This document shows positions 21,201 through 36,200 of a stretch of DNA of 64,000 bases, one piece after another. Below the pieces are notes generated by a model that saw nothing but the letters and a program-made list of their open reading frames with translations, ran no database searches and was not told the DNA's origin. The translations under genes were made by a program, and so were the position numbers. The stretch comes from Elmis aenea. Lineage: Eukaryota; Arthropoda; Insecta; Coleoptera; Elmidae. How positions within the stretch are numbered: position 1 is the stretch's first letter; each line of letters begins with the position of its first letter. The stretch is from the NCBI GenBank assembly GCA_947652605.1, contig OX393579.1:19737674-19801673 (forward strand), in the 5' to 3' direction.

Positions 21201-24200
21201 GTTACAGTCAAGTATTTTCTTTCTGTCATAAGTTTCATAGAAAATGTAAGCAAATTTATAAAGCAATGTCAGCTATAGTGGCATACGAAATTGCAAATAT
21301 GCTACACTACTACAGTATACTTATTACTTAGAAATAAACGCATAGTTTTGAAAAAAAATTCATAACTCGTTAAAAAAAGCAAAGAAACTAGTCATCTTCA
21401 CAGAAAAGGTTGGAAACATATGTAACTCCAGCTACTGAAAAGCAGGGGTCATAAAGCCTAACCAAAAAAAAATGACACAATAAAAAAGAGGCTGGAGTGT
21501 CTGGAACACCCCGTGCGAGTCACGGCGGGTTAAACGACCAACAAAATATCTAATTAAATCAGCATCTAACGAACATGAAGTTGAAATCTCTCTAAAAATT
21601 AAGAAAATAACACACAAAACATTAAATATTTTTTTAGCTTATCCTGTATGACTTCTGATATAAAAGGGCTAAGACAATTTTCATTTTGGACTTGAAATTA
21701 GCACAAAATTATGCATTTAACCTTAACCTCAATGTAACTGACTTGGTAGCTTGTAAAGTAAGCGAGATTCCCATCCAATTTGGGACACCCTGTATTTATC
21801 ACAAAATATAAAAAGATTTATAAGTTAATATTAGATGACAAGGTGTCCCACAAGGTATGCCTTTGCTAATTTTTGCATAAATCGAATGTTTAGGACCTAA
21901 ATAAAACGTTTTTACCGATAATAATTTTTTTCATGTGTCCCTTCATATACAGGGTGTCCCAAATATAGTGAACAGCATGGGGATCTCGTATATGGTAAGA
22001 GATACAGAGTTGTTAAATGGGTCAAATCGATCTATGATTCAAAGCAACTGTTTTATGAAAAAAAAACAAAAACAAAAACAAAAAAACAAAAAAATAGTTT
22101 TTGCGCTATTGATAAAAAACAAAACACATCAGGTTTTTAATTTCTGCTTATAACTTGCTTAATTGAAATCACACTCAAAATATTATTCGACATTATGGGG
22201 GCACTTTTTTGCGTAGATTTGAGGTTTGTCAACAAATTTTACCTACCTTCATTTGTTATTGTTTTTTTAACATCAACTTTCTAATTTTAAATACGGCTGA
22301 TGTTAAAATAACAAAAACAAATGAAGGTAGGTAAAATTTTTTGACAAATTTCAAATCTACGCAAAAAATTGCCCACATAATGTCGAATAATATTTGGAGT
22401 GTGATTTTAATTAAGCAAGTTATAAGCAGAAATTAAAAACCTGATGTGTTTTGTTTTTTATCCATAGCGCAAAAACTATTGATTTTTTTTCTTCATAGAA
22501 CAGTTGCTCTTGAATAGTAGATAATTTTGACCCATGTCACCAACTCTGTATCTCTTACCGTTTACGAGATTCACATGCTGTTAACTATATTGGGACACCC
22601 TGTATATGAAGAGACACATGAAAAAAATTATTATCAGTAAAAACGTTTTATTTAGGTCCTTAACATTCGATTTATGTAAAAATTAGCGAAGGCATACCTT
22701 GTGGGACACCCTGTATATCCCCACAACCTCTCAAAAAAAATTCTCACACTGAACTTATTTGGCAATAACATTAAAAGTATAATTAAAAATCTAACGATAA
22801 ATTAATTATCTTACCTTCTCTAATGGCCCCATCACTGATTTGATTCTTCATTTCGTCAAGAACGTCTTTCACTAATTCGTTTTCTAAAAGCGAACGCTCA
22901 ACCACCCTTTCTAGACAAAAGCTAGTCGCAGAGTAAGTCTGTACAATAGGCAAAAGCAAACCTTTCAAAAATGAAAGATACTCCTGAGGTTTTTGCTTGG
23001 GATTAATTGTATACTCTAAATATACTGGGGCGTCCTCTTCGTCAGAATCAGCAAAATACTGCTGAGCTAATCTTCTGGCACGTTGCACATTTTCATTTGC
23101 TTTGTTGTTATCCTAAAATTAAATTGAAATATTATTTTACTGAATCGTATGTGATTTAATTATTTATTTAGTCATGAGTCAATCTACTGTTAGGTTTAGG
23201 ACCCGTGATTTAGTGCTAAGTCAAACTTACAGCAATGAAAATTTCTTTTTTTATCATCATATCTTCAATACAGTCCAAAATCACAGCTTCCAAATTTTGA
23301 CAGGGTTTGCAAAATATAAATTCATATTGCAGTATTTCACATAATTCTGTGGCAGCTTGTAAAAGATCCTGTTGATGCACAGCTCCTGAAGTGGTATCGA
23401 GAGAGTACAGTGCCATGGCTATTACGGCTTCCATGGCGTAATATGTTAATACGGTATTACTATAATAGGTAAGTTCAATAACATTTGGTAACATTGCTAT
23501 GGGTTTTATTATTTCTTCATTATTTATTTTTTCTCTACGTACTAAACCTGGTCCTAAGAGTTCAGTCTAAAACAATAAAAATAACTTTTAACCTGACTGC
23601 ACCCAGTTTAAAATGAGGTACATGGGTATCTCGGAAACCGTTGGAAATACAATTTACATGCGTAACAATAATCCAGTTTTACATTTTCAATAATTCATCC
23701 TGTTACCACCATGAAAACGAAAAATTTACATTTTCTTAAAACCTCCATATTACCTTTATTTGAAAAGATTTTTGCACCAAATTTTCAGGATCGGAGTAGT
23801 AACTAATAAGGATTTTAAAAATGACATTAAAAAGATTCTAGGCCTACTATGTTTCGCGCAGTCATACCTAACTTTTGTTTTTCTTATGGACGCCATATTG
23901 GATTTTTTCATTTTTTAAATCTCCATAACAAATGCTTTTCAACCATGTAAGGCATCGGTATGTTTAACCTAGTGAAAATATGAAAATTTTTAAAATTAAG
24001 GTTTCACCACAGTAGGCCTTGGTGTCGTGATTAAACAATTGCAACGACTGTTTCTAACAACTGTCAAATAATACATATTTTTCTGTACCTAGTGCAAACA
24101 AGTTAGTGATTTTCAAGTTTTTAATGGCACGTTTTTCAAATAAGCATAAATATGAAATGTTGGAGTGCTTTATTCTCTGTATGAGAAATTATATTTTGGC

Positions 24201-27200
24201 TGCAGAAATGTATTTCAATAAATACCCGGAAAGACATCAGACATTATGTTTTCTGATGAACCATCGACAAAATTCCATTCTTCTCATCTCATCACCATTT
24301 TGTAGTCCTTGACAGGGGCTTTCACGATAAGGATGATACTTGAAACGTCTTAAAATTGTAGCAACTGTTAATCAAGCGACACCTATTGTTTTTCCTATCT
24401 CACGTAAAGACGTACGGAGATCGTCAGTTACGGCTTGCAAAAAAATCTTTATTTTAATCCGTTCGCCAGTTTCTTTTCGACTTAAACAAAGCTCCCATTA
24501 TTTATTAAGTTATCACGTAATCACCGAAACATGCTTCTACCTAGCTGACGTCTCTACGGGTATTTATTGAAATACATTTCTGCAGCCAAAATATCATTTC
24601 TCATACAGAGAATAAAGCTATCCAACATTTCATATTTATGCATATTTGAAAAATGTTCCATTAAAAACTTGAAAATCACTAACTTGTTTGCACTACAGAA
24701 AAATATGTATCATTTGACAGTTGTTAGAAACAGTCGTTGCAATTGTTTAATCACGACACCAAGGCCTACTGTGGTGAAACATTAATTTTGAAAATTTTTA
24801 TATTTTCCCTAGGTTAAACATAGGGATGCCCTACATGGTTGAAAAGCTTTGTTTTGGAGATTTGAAAAATGCAAAAATCCAATATGGCGTCCATAAGAAA
24901 AACAAAAGTTAGGTATGACCGTGCGAAACATAGTAGGCCTAGAATATTTTTAATGTCATTTTTAAAATCCTTATTAGTTGCCTCTCTGATCCTGAAAATT
25001 TGGCGCAAAAATCTTTTCAAATAAAGGTAATATGGAGGTTTTAAGAAAATGTACATTTTTTGTTTTTATGGTGGTACTACGTAACAGGATGAATTATTGA
25101 AAATGTAAAACTGGATTATTGTTACGCATGCAATTGCGCAACTTTTTCCCCATTTAACCGATTTTGTATTTTTAACGGTTTCCGAGATACCCATGTACTT
25201 CATTTTAAACTGGACACCCTGTATAGTAACAAGTAGTTACATCAAGATTCTTTATAAATTTGGTTCACATTTTTGATGGAATAATTTCATTTATGTTATG
25301 ACATAGGAAGTAATATTGTCACTTCAATATGTACCACAAAATATATGTACTTAAAGTAAATTAGTTTTAAAAAATTACTGAATTTTTACTTACTGCATAA
25401 TAAATAACATCTATAGAATCTCCACTGAACCCGCAGTCTCTGTTATTTTTAGTTAAATCACTTCGTAACTCATCTAGAGCTGCAATAAATTGTTCCATTG
25501 TTCCTCCTTGTCTAAATTTGTTTAGTAAAAGGAATGCTAGAGCGTTTGTAGACATAATAGCTGTTGTTTCGGCACAATCTAAAACAGAAAAATGTATATT
25601 TTTACACTAAAATAAATATACAGGGTGACAATTAGCTTTGTTAAAATAAGAATTCTCAACAGTCCTACACCTAACTGTAAAAGGACTCATGACTAAAATA
25701 AATAAATAAATAATAGGAGTAATAAGAATTGCAAAGTCGCTTAAACAAGCAATGTTGGACAGATTTTAAAAACAAATTGAATGATGTTTAAACAATTTTC
25801 CAATGTTGCCAACTCGATGAACTAAACAAAATAAGGCAATACGAAAAAAATTTAACAAATAAGAATAGCTATAAGTCTGCCACATAGAAAAAAACAAAGT
25901 ATGTTTATTATATGAATTAAAACAAATGATATAGTCCTGAAAGTCCAGGATGTAACACATAATTTTTGCCAAAGATTCATTTTCATAATTTGTGGTGACT
26001 TTCAGATGTTTAAAAAATATATAGATTACTTGATAGAAGCCAAAAAATCGAAATTTTGTGATATTTTATTTTATTATCTTTTGTATTTTTTAAAAGATAA
26101 TTCTGAAATTTTGCGCACTTAATCATTTTATATTTGTAATAACCTGATTGTACAAGTTTATTTATATCACTGTTATAAAGATACAATAATCCACATTTAA
26201 TTTTATATGGACACCATACTTCAGGGTGGATACAAATCATGATTTGTTTTAAAATATCAAAAAAATCGATTTATTTGATTTAAATCAGATTTTTTAAATT
26301 TAAATCAAATGTACCATATTATCGAATTTAATGACATTTTCACATGCTAATTCTGTTTTGTGCTAATACATATATTTAATAACCAATATATTTAATTCAG
26401 TGGTGAATTTTTGTCAAAATGAAAAATTAAATATAATGATTAAGAATTTTGAAAAAATTGCTAAATGGTGATGTTTAATTAATTATACAGGGTGTGTAAA
26501 AATTGGCGGAAGCGCTACACGTGGCGATGTTCTTCGTAAAATTCTAAGTCGAAAATCTTGATACAAAAATGTCGTACCATGCTTCCTATGGCCTCAGGAG
26601 CCATTTAAAGAAAAAAAAATTGGCAACATTGCATACATTGATTTGCGTTTGGACATTTTTTTATTTACAATTTTTGTTCGAACTGAAAGCCTTCAGTTCG
26701 TAAACATAGCTGCAAACTTTTACGTATCGTCTAACACAAAGTAGAAATAATTACGAGAAAAACAGAGATGACAGCTAATGACAATGTTGCCATATGTATT
26801 ATTTTTACTCAAATCAGTGATTGACATATATTCAACACCAATTTTTGAAAGGAAAAACACAATATCTAGGAAAAAATACCATTCGAAATTTATTTTTATT
26901 CCAAATTGCAGCTTTTTCATTTGCAAGCAGGGATGGAAAACGTAACGTAACGATACCCGATAACGTTATAATAACGATTCAACTATAGTTTTTTATACAA
27001 TAACGTAACGTTATTTTTATAGCGTTATATAACGTTATAATAACCGATAACGTTTCATTAAAAGTTATTTTGTATCGTTATTCTCTATAAATTAAAATTT
27101 TATATGTCGATCTTTTTATTTTCAGAAGATATAATATGTTGTTTGTATTTTAGAAATTAAAATGAAAATAAAATATCTCAACGTAATTTTGTACTATTTT

Positions 27201-30200
27201 TTAAATTTACATTAATTTATAGATCCTAAAAATAATTTCAGAATTATAAATAAAAATTATTTTTATACAGCATGTTTCTTAAATAATGCGAAAAAATTCG
27301 GGATGTGATTCCTTATCAAAAATTAAGAGGGGTGTTTCATATAAAATGTTTTTTTTTAGGGTCAAATTTTCGGAGTTACACCCCCCTAAAATTGGGTTTT
27401 TATTTTATTTCTCAAATTTGGATAAATATAGGAGAATGATATTTGGTAGATGTTTGATACTTATTAAAAGGTTTCCCATAGTAATATTTTTAATCATCTC
27501 CCACCTTCACAGGGGGCTGAAAAGTGCGACTCCTGTTGTTTTTTTTAATCAGAACTTTTCGGTGGCTTAAATCAAATATTCTAATATAAAACGATTCATT
27601 TTGGTGGTTACGATGGTTTGTTTATATTTATATTGGGTAGAATTGACGGGTGTAATTCATTTCGACGTTTACGCGGCGACAACGCTAAAACGCCCGTCAA
27701 TTCTACCCAATATGAACATAAACATCATATTCACTCATTTAATTTTTTACTCAAAACTGTAGGATTTATGAGAAAAACAAAAGAATAAAAAAAGGTTTTA
27801 AATAAATCAAACTAACAAAAAAAGAAATTAAATTGCAAAATTTCAACTCACCAAAAAGTTCTGATTAAAAAACAAACAGAGGTCGCACTTTTCAGCCCCC
27901 TGTGAAGGTGGAAGATGATTGAAAATATTACTATGGGAAACCTTTTAATAAGTATCAAACATCTACCAAATATCATGGTCCTACATTTACCTAAATTTGA
28001 GAAATAAAATAAAAACGAACCTAATTTTACCGATCCCCTTTAGAGGGGTGTAACTCCGAAAGGAGACGTCTAAGAAAAAAATTTATATAAAAGACCTCAC
28101 TTAATTTTCGATAAGGAATCACCTCCCGAATTTTTTTGCATTATTTAAGAAACTTATATCAAAATTTATGTAACGTTATATAACGTTATATAACATAACA
28201 ATTCATTTTTTTAATGTTATTTATAACGTTATGTAACGAAAACAAATATTAAATAACGTTATACAATAACGTAACGATTTAAAACGTTATTCCATCCCTG
28301 TTTGCAAGTAATAAATAATAACGCTTATTAAAGGACTAAATGTCAACACTTTGAGGACCTCTTGCAGACACAGCAAGCATGGTGCAACATTTTCGTATTA
28401 AGATATTCGACTTAGAATTTAACGAAGAACATCGCCACGTGTAGCGCTTTCGCCAATTTTTATACACCCTGTATAGTGCGGGATCGGTCGGTTGTGGCTA
28501 AACGGCTTGAGATATAAAGTTTATTCAAACGCTATTTTATACAGTTTTTTCTTCCGAACACGATAAAAATATTTTCAAATATACAGGGTGAGTCACCTCT
28601 CTGGAACTAATAGCAACTTTTATATTTCAAATACAACACCCCATTTTTTATTTAATATTTTTGACCGCCTTAATTTTAACTTTGCATCAATATAAAATAC
28701 TACAGGTTTTTATACGGCGTTGTAAAAAAAACATTACTTTTATAAATTTTTCAAGGTCTTTATTTAAAAAATTCTGCTGAAGTTATTTTGAAGTACAGAG
28801 TTGCAACTTCGTGTGGACATGCAGAAAACATTTCTCTGTTCGCTCGATATGAAAAAATTTGAATCACACATACAGGAGTGTTTATAAATAGGTGGCAACT
28901 TCCATGATTTTCAAAAGCTCGTAACTCGATTTTTTCAAATGCAAACCCCTGTATTTTTTTATGTCATCAAATTCGTCTTTAAGAGAGCTTCATATTTTGC
29001 TAAGTATGTCCTATACCCAAAACTCATACTTTTCGAGATATTCGACATTTTTCTTTAAATCGTCATTGAAGCAATTAGAGTGCGGTGAAAATCGAAAAAA
29101 CTGACTGTTCACTTCGCAAACGTCAAAAACGTGTCATTTATTTTTTGAATTATTGCATTTTCACAATGAATATTACTTTACAAAAGCAAATTGATATGGT
29201 TTATTCACCATTTCGTGTATTTAATTACTAACAGTAATAAAATTTTGTTTTATTATAAATATTATATTGTACTCATAATCTGTGATTTAAATTGATGATT
29301 TTTTTTTTAATCACTTGATTTAAATCGTGATTTAAATCATGATTTAAATCTGCTCAACCCTGCCATACTTAGATATTTGCTTTTTTCTTTGCAATTATAA
29401 ATCATTTACCTACTTATTAATGAGAAATTAATGATTTACCTTCTTTAATTAAAAAAAAATATTTATGAGCAAATCACGATTCCTACAAAGTATTAATTTT
29501 GGCACATACGGGGCTTTTGTTCTGTTTATAAACAAAACTGTAACATTTATGACCAACGGATTAAAAAAGTCATTTTAGTTGTTAAATTTCTTACAAGTGA
29601 TTTATCATTAAACACAGAAAAACAAATGCTATCTATTTCACTAAAAATCCAATATGGTGTCCATAAAAAAATCAAACATTAGCTATTTTATCATCGTAAC
29701 TAAGTGTGTACTATGTAAAAACTTATACCAGCATTTTATTTGGAATATCAAATAATCTCAACAATTCAGATTTTTTAATTTAAAATTAACAGATATCAAA
29801 TAAAATCACAAAGTTCCATTTTTTGCTTTTATCAAGTTAACTGTACATTTTGCAAAACATCTGAATATTGTCACAAATTGAGCTCTAATATTTGCAACTT
29901 TTTGTTCATTTAACCGAAATTCCACCATTTATATTAGGAAAATTTCATTGTTGCCAAAATTAAGTAGGTAGTGCACCCTGTACCAAAATCAGGGTTGAGC
30001 AGATTTAAATCAATTGATTTAAATCATGATTTAAATCAAGTGATTTTAAAAAAAAACATGATTAAAATCAAGTGTTTTTTTTTAAATCATCAATTTAATG
30101 ATTACATGAGTACAACAAAATATTTATAATAAAACAAAATTTTATTTTCTCAAATAAAAAAAAAGAAAGGTGGTCATAATCTACATGTGCTGTATGGGTA

Positions 30201-33200
30201 ACTTTGTTATCATAAGAGTTACATGATCGGTTAAATTAGCAAAGTTGGGCAGAATTTCAAGACAAATTTAATGCCATTTTGACATTTCATCTATACCTTT
30301 AACTTTTAAATATTTTGAAAAAACAGGCGATTTTTTCAATGTTAAATAATTCCATAGACACCTATGGTAAAACCAAACTGTACAATGATTCTTGTAGATA
30401 TTTTTACTTAGAATTGGAAAAAAATATCTAAAAAGTCATGGCACACTCGGTTTTTGAGATATAAGCCAAATTTGCTTTTTTTTTAAATGGCAATCATAGT
30501 GGTTATGAGTTCATTAAAGAGCTTATTTTATTTATGGGTGTCATATCTATTTTTATTAATTTTCTTAAAATTTGCCAAAAACCAAAATTATTACTAAATT
30601 CGATAACATGGTACATTTGATTTAAATCAAAAAAATCTGATTTAAATCAAATAAATGGATTTTTTGATTATTTTTTTTAAATCATGATTTTTATCCACCC
30701 TGACCAAAAAATTAAGAAAAATTTGTAAACTCTAGGATATACACAATAAAATGAAAGAATAAAAAATAAAAACTAAACACGGAAAAGCTAAAAGAAAGGG
30801 TGAAGGAGTAATTTGGAAATAGAAACAGAATTTATAACTACTCAACAAAAACTGTAGGAAAAAAAGACATGATCAAAAATAGGAATTTTATATGAAGTGA
30901 ACAGAAACACCATTTACAACAACTTGTCACACTTAACAAGAAGTTTAATTTTAGTTGTAAATTGAAATAATATGTTCTTCAATTTTTCCACTAACAAAAA
31001 TACATACCATATATAACATGCCTTGAAATGCTTTCGACTAACTGCTTGTGTTCTTCAGCTACCACATCGGTACCATACAAGCTGGTCGTTGATGGGTTAG
31101 ATTTAAGTTTTCTAGGATTCACACCATTTATTTGTACTTTTCCTGTAGTATTGAAGGTTTTTACCAATTCCTAAAGGTAACAAAGCCATAATGAATTTAA
31201 ATGTTATCGACTCATTACACGTCAATATTACCCTAACTGAAAACGGTTGATTAAAATCGATTCTCATCATTCCATAATTGCTATTTAGAACATGCCAAAT
31301 TCCTTTCATCGCTGCACCAAAAGTTTCCATCTCTTTTGGCTGGCCGAGCTGTTCTCTGACAAAATTTCCGTCAACTAATTTCTCGTAATTAACACTAACA
31401 GGTACTAAGAGAGCATCTTCGATGGTCCCATCCATATATGCATCTAAAATAACACTAAGAACTCCATACTTTGGCATACAAGGTTTTCCGGTCCTGGTTC
31501 GTCCACCCTCCAAGAAGAATTCTATATTATGTCCCGCTCTTAGGCAAGCGTTCATATACATGTGTAGCACGCTTTTGTATACGTGGTCTTTGCGACCCAT
31601 AATCGGATCAATTCTACGTTTAATGAAAAAAGCTCCAAGCCCTCTCAAAAGTGAACTAAAATTAATAACGTTTACACATACAATCATTAATTATAAGTCT
31701 CTTGATGCAGACCCAAAGAATGGAATCCGTAAGTTGTCTCCAGCAGCAACTAAAGGCGATCGAACATTATTGTTCACTAATATAAATGATATCAAAATGT
31801 AATCCAAATGCGACCGATGTAAAGGTAAAAATATAAGAGGTAGACCACTGTTTCCTGCTTCTTTTAGCATTTCAACTTGACCAGAATGAACGACAACAGA
31901 ACTCAAAAAGCACGGAAGAAGTTTATACAGCACCCACGAAGTGAATCTACAAAAACACTTGCTGTTATTGTGAACTACGCCACACTAGCAAGACAAACCC
32001 TTAAATTACTAACTTACCTTAACAAAAAGTCTGACAAAGTCGATCTCATATCATGTAACAATTTTTTTGCACGTTTTTCGTTATTCTTGAGCAGTTGCTG
32101 ATAAAAATCTTCGTCATTCTTGTCGGAATCTTGAAATTGCTGGACTGCAGTTTTTTCGACAGCACTTCGTAAACGTTTGTTTTGCAAAACGGTTCCAGCA
32201 ACTTGGTGGTACTCGTACTTTTTGAGAATAAAAACTTGAGCAAGATGAGAAAACGTTCGTTGGAAAAATCCATTTTTATTGTGTGCAGGATATTGCTCGA
32301 GGATATTTTTTAAAGCTAAACTCTTAGTTGTTTTGTTAACCAAGGAATCCTGTAAAACAAAACAAAAAATAAAGTGTATTGTGCGTCATTTTCAAATATT
32401 TGTGTGGTCACTCAAAAAAAAACAACTGGTAATCTTGAATATTTAATTAATTACTTAAACTGCATTTATAAGATTAAGAAATTATCTACAAACAAGTTTG
32501 AGAATCCATTGTTAGAACTTGAAATTTAGCGTGAGTCATATTACAATCGTTGAATATTAAAAAACAACGTAATGTGCATTTTTTTACAACACGCTCACGA
32601 CGAATATGTAAAATATACCAAACAAAAAACGCAAGCAGGCAATGCAAAATAAAAACTTTTGCACTAATTTCACACAACACACTCAAACGAATATTTACTG
32701 GCTTAACACTGCCATTAAATCCACGCCAGGCCATTTTAAAATACCCACTGCAGTTAAAAATAAGAACTAGACATATTTAAAACAGCACACAAGAAATAAA
32801 ATAAAGCAGATACACGATCACGAAGGTGTGCAAGTCATGTATAATTAGTTCGTCAGATCGTTGAAAGTTTTTGTCGAAAGACGCGTAAAATGTAACTAAA
32901 TCTGCATCACATCAAATTATAAATACATTAAGGATTTTACTAAATTATCTCTATACCAGAGCTGTATACAAAATTTTCTCAAATATTTTTAGAAGCGTTC
33001 CAAAAATCACACGAACTTTCGATCGTTTCCGGTAACATACGAGATGAACACAAAATTGAAATCGCACCAACTCCAACATAACTCTAGTTCAGAAGCGCTA
33101 TTTTAATCACTAATGTAAACGCGGTGTTTTGCGGAAACCGATTCTAAATAAATTTTAACAACAATCGCAATGCATAAAAGTTTAAAAAGTGCTTACTCTG

Positions 33201-36200
33201 CTTGTGGGTGTACAGCTGTAGCAGCTAAGACCCATCAATGGCCGCCGTTTCGGTTCAGATATTGGAGGTATATTTTCTTTGATGTCATATAATAGGCTCT
33301 CCCTGACCTAAAACAAAATTGAGCATCAATACATAGAAATAAAACTGTAAAAAGGTATTACATATAATTTTCTGTTTTTAAAAATTCTTGTATTTTTGGA
33401 CATTGTTTTAGATACCCATTCCTCCCCCAAAGTTAGATTTTTTTTGTCTGTCTCTCAGTTCCCTTATAAGTCGAGAACTGAACTGATCTTTTCTAATGAA
33501 AATTGTAGGTGTGTTTATGGGTTTTCAGAGCAAACACTTAAGTACTTTTTATTTCACTTAATTTATCATCAATTAGACAATTTATTATTTTGCGCCCGGC
33601 TACCACAATCAAAACTAGCTCGAAACGACTGTTAATACTATTAAACGGGTAGCGCCCGAAAACACCCGAATACGCTGGCGACAATAGTCGTTTGCTCCGA
33701 GATAACAAAAAAAAGTTAAGGGGTAAGATTGGTTATAAGGTTACATTATGTAATACAATAATTCACGCGGGTAAAAAGCTAGTATTATTAAATACAACCT
33801 TCATTACACTATTTTTTTAAAGATAACTGTGCTTTCAACTTTTTAACTATTAATGAAGTGTTTTAAAATTCACCGTCCATAAATAAAATTGCAATTGACA
33901 GTTTATGTCAGATGAAATGTTAAAATAAAGGGTATTTCAACAAGAGATGTAGGATTTGTTTATTTCAAAGAATTACGATAATTAAATTTTTAAATTTCGT
34001 TATAGAGTAGAGACATAAATTATTATGTATAGAATAGCACATCATCCAACTTGCCGCCTCGGCTCTGTTTACGGACCGCCACCCTTTTTTCGCAAAGATC
34101 CGGCTCTATCTCAGCAATAGCGACTTCGATGTTGGCTCTGAGTGCGTAAATGGCAGAGACTTTTCCTCTTTATTATAGACCCAAATAAAAAAGTTCAATG
34201 GTCTTAAATCGCATGATCTTTGTGGCCAATTGATGTCGCCATTTCTCGAATTCAAACTACTCGGGAACTTGGAACACAATTAAGTGGTTGTTTCGCCACT
34301 AGTATGGCACGTGGCATTATCTTGCTGGAAGTAGAGGTCCACTATATCGCTATCATTTTATTTTCCAGCTCAAGTCACAAAAAGTTGATCAACATGTTCT
34401 TATAGCGCACTCCATTAACCAAAACAGCCCTTCCAGCATCGTTTTCAAAGAATTGAGATGTTTGGGCTTTCTTCGACACTTTTACTCACTGCGGCAAAAT
34501 ATTTTAGATTTAACGGGAAACCCGAGTGCACTTTGACGTCTTCAGATCTTGAAGTAAACCGATTATCTGGGAAAAATGCACACATTTTGCGAAGTATATT
34601 CGCGTGAGATTTGTATGCATTATGCGAGTGTGTAATGGTTCATGATAAATTCTACTAAGATATAGATGACAGATGTCAAATAAAAACTTTAAAAAGTTTG
34701 ACAAATGAAAAATATTCTGCATATTCAAATTCTACAACTCTTGTTGAAACACCCTTTAGATTAAAATTTATCACGTGAATATACAGGGTGATTGATTGAG
34801 ATCGGGCATTAAAAATATATGAAGAATGAAAAAGGGTATCGATCTGAAATTTTGGTTATGACCATAATGGCATCTGATCTGTTTAATGTAAATATTTTCA
34901 AGATGGTGACACTCTCGGAAATACCGGAAGTTGACGTCTACTTTCTTATTTCAAATACAATGGTCTGTTTTTTATTGCATTTTTGGATTTAACACGTTAT
35001 TTTAGTGGTACTTTTAATAGAATTTTCTATACCCAAGTGTAGTAGTTTTGTTAGATTTTTGGACTTTTTTGATTTTCATCGTGATGCTTAATATTATCTA
35101 CTGCCGCCATTTTTAAAGAGAAAACGCTTAAATTTACACTATGCATAGAAGAAACCTTGGAGTTCAACCTGGAATTTTTGCAATCGATGCATTATTTACA
35201 GGGTGTCCAAAATTTAATTTTCTTTTAATACAACTTCAGACATCTAAAACTCGTTTTTTTTTTTTTCAAATATGTACAATGCCCAATGTTTCTTTTTCAT
35301 TTTTTGATTCAAAATTAAATTCTGCTTTGTTTTCACTTTTTGATGCAAAATTAAATTCTACTTCAATTTGTGTTTGCGTATTTCTATACCTATCTGCAAT
35401 AATTTTCGAGTTATTAAGAATTTTTAATAAATATAAGAAAAAGGTACGTTTTTAAATGATAACAAATGCCAATATTAATAACTGTCAACCACTTTTATTG
35501 CGTTTGTCTGAAGTTCAAAATATCCGTGTTTGAATACTCTTTATTTTCCATTTTCATGGATACTTCAGACAAACGCAATAAAAGTGGTTGACAGTTATTA
35601 ATATCGGCATTTGTTATCATTTCCAAGGCATAGTGTATAGTGTAAATTTTTCTTCAAAAATGGCGGCGGTAGATAATATTAAGCATCACGATGAAAATCA
35701 AACAATACTTTCTTCATACTACGTATGGCGAAAGTAAAAATATTCAAAAAAGTTCAAAAATCTAAAAAACGACTGCACTTAGGTATAGGGAAAGCTATCA
35801 AAAGTCCCACGAAAATAACGTGTTTACTGTTTAATCCAAAAATGCAATAAAAAAACAGACCATTCTATTTGAAATAAAAAATTAGACGTCAACTTCCGGT
35901 ATTTCCGGAAGTGTCGCCATCTTGAAAATATTTTCATTAAAAAGATCAGATGCCATTATGGTCATAACCAAAATTTCAGATCAATACCATTTCTCATTCT
36001 TCATATATTTTTAAAGCCCGGTCCCAATCAATCACTCTGTATATAATGCAAAAACTTTCAAGTCAAATGCTTTACTTCTGAATTCATCTAGCAAACAAGT
36101 CATTAAAAACAGTTTTTAGAAAAAGAAAAATCGTTAATGGGCTCGATCATCCTAAAGTTATTAGGACTGCTACACCTTTTTTTGTAAAATAAGGAAAATT

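Larger units (their letters stand above)
23594..25221. mobile_element. Palindromic mariner element with inverted transposase starts
   Basis: The right end, CATTTTAAACTGGACACCCTG, is followed by TA; the left end is decayed (ACCCAGTTTAAAATGAGG). Arms of about 660 bp share the same blocks in opposite order. Each arm contains the first part of a mariner-type transposase frame; the loop (24260-24570) continues it on the minus strand. It lies in acyltransferase intron 7. Confidence 0.85.
26928..28300. mobile_element. hAT element with ATAACGTTAT repeats, level 3
   Basis: Ends CAGGGATGGAAAACGTAACG and CGTTATTCCATCCCTG; duplication TTTGCAAG at 26920-26927 and 28301-28308. The ends are made of repeated AACGTTAT palindromes. 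Confidence 0.92.
26488..28471. mobile_element. Palindromic mariner element (GGCGGAAGCGCTACACGTGG family), level 2
   Basis: Tips CAGGGTGTGTAAAAATTGGC and GCCAATTTTTATACACCCTG, TA on both sides. Arms of about 440 and 170 bp remain around the next insertion. A cleaner copy is at 56747. Confidence 0.9.
26222..29362. mobile_element. hAT element with AAATC-repeat ends, outer level of a nest
   Basis: Ends CAGGGTGGATACAAATCATG and TTTAAATCTGCTCAACCCTG, perfect duplication CCATACTT (26214-26221 and 29363-29370). Subterminal DNA is TGATTTAAATC repeats. A mariner half including an ATG frame, MNITLQKQIDMVYSPF (29167), is part of its body. Copies of the family are at 29990, 38040 and 58097. Confidence 0.92.

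Noticed and set aside
32486..32734. 83-codon minus-strand membrane-like frame as a separate gene
   Set aside because: AT-rich and without a homolog; more likely, at most, a short first exon using the GTAAAT donor at 32698.
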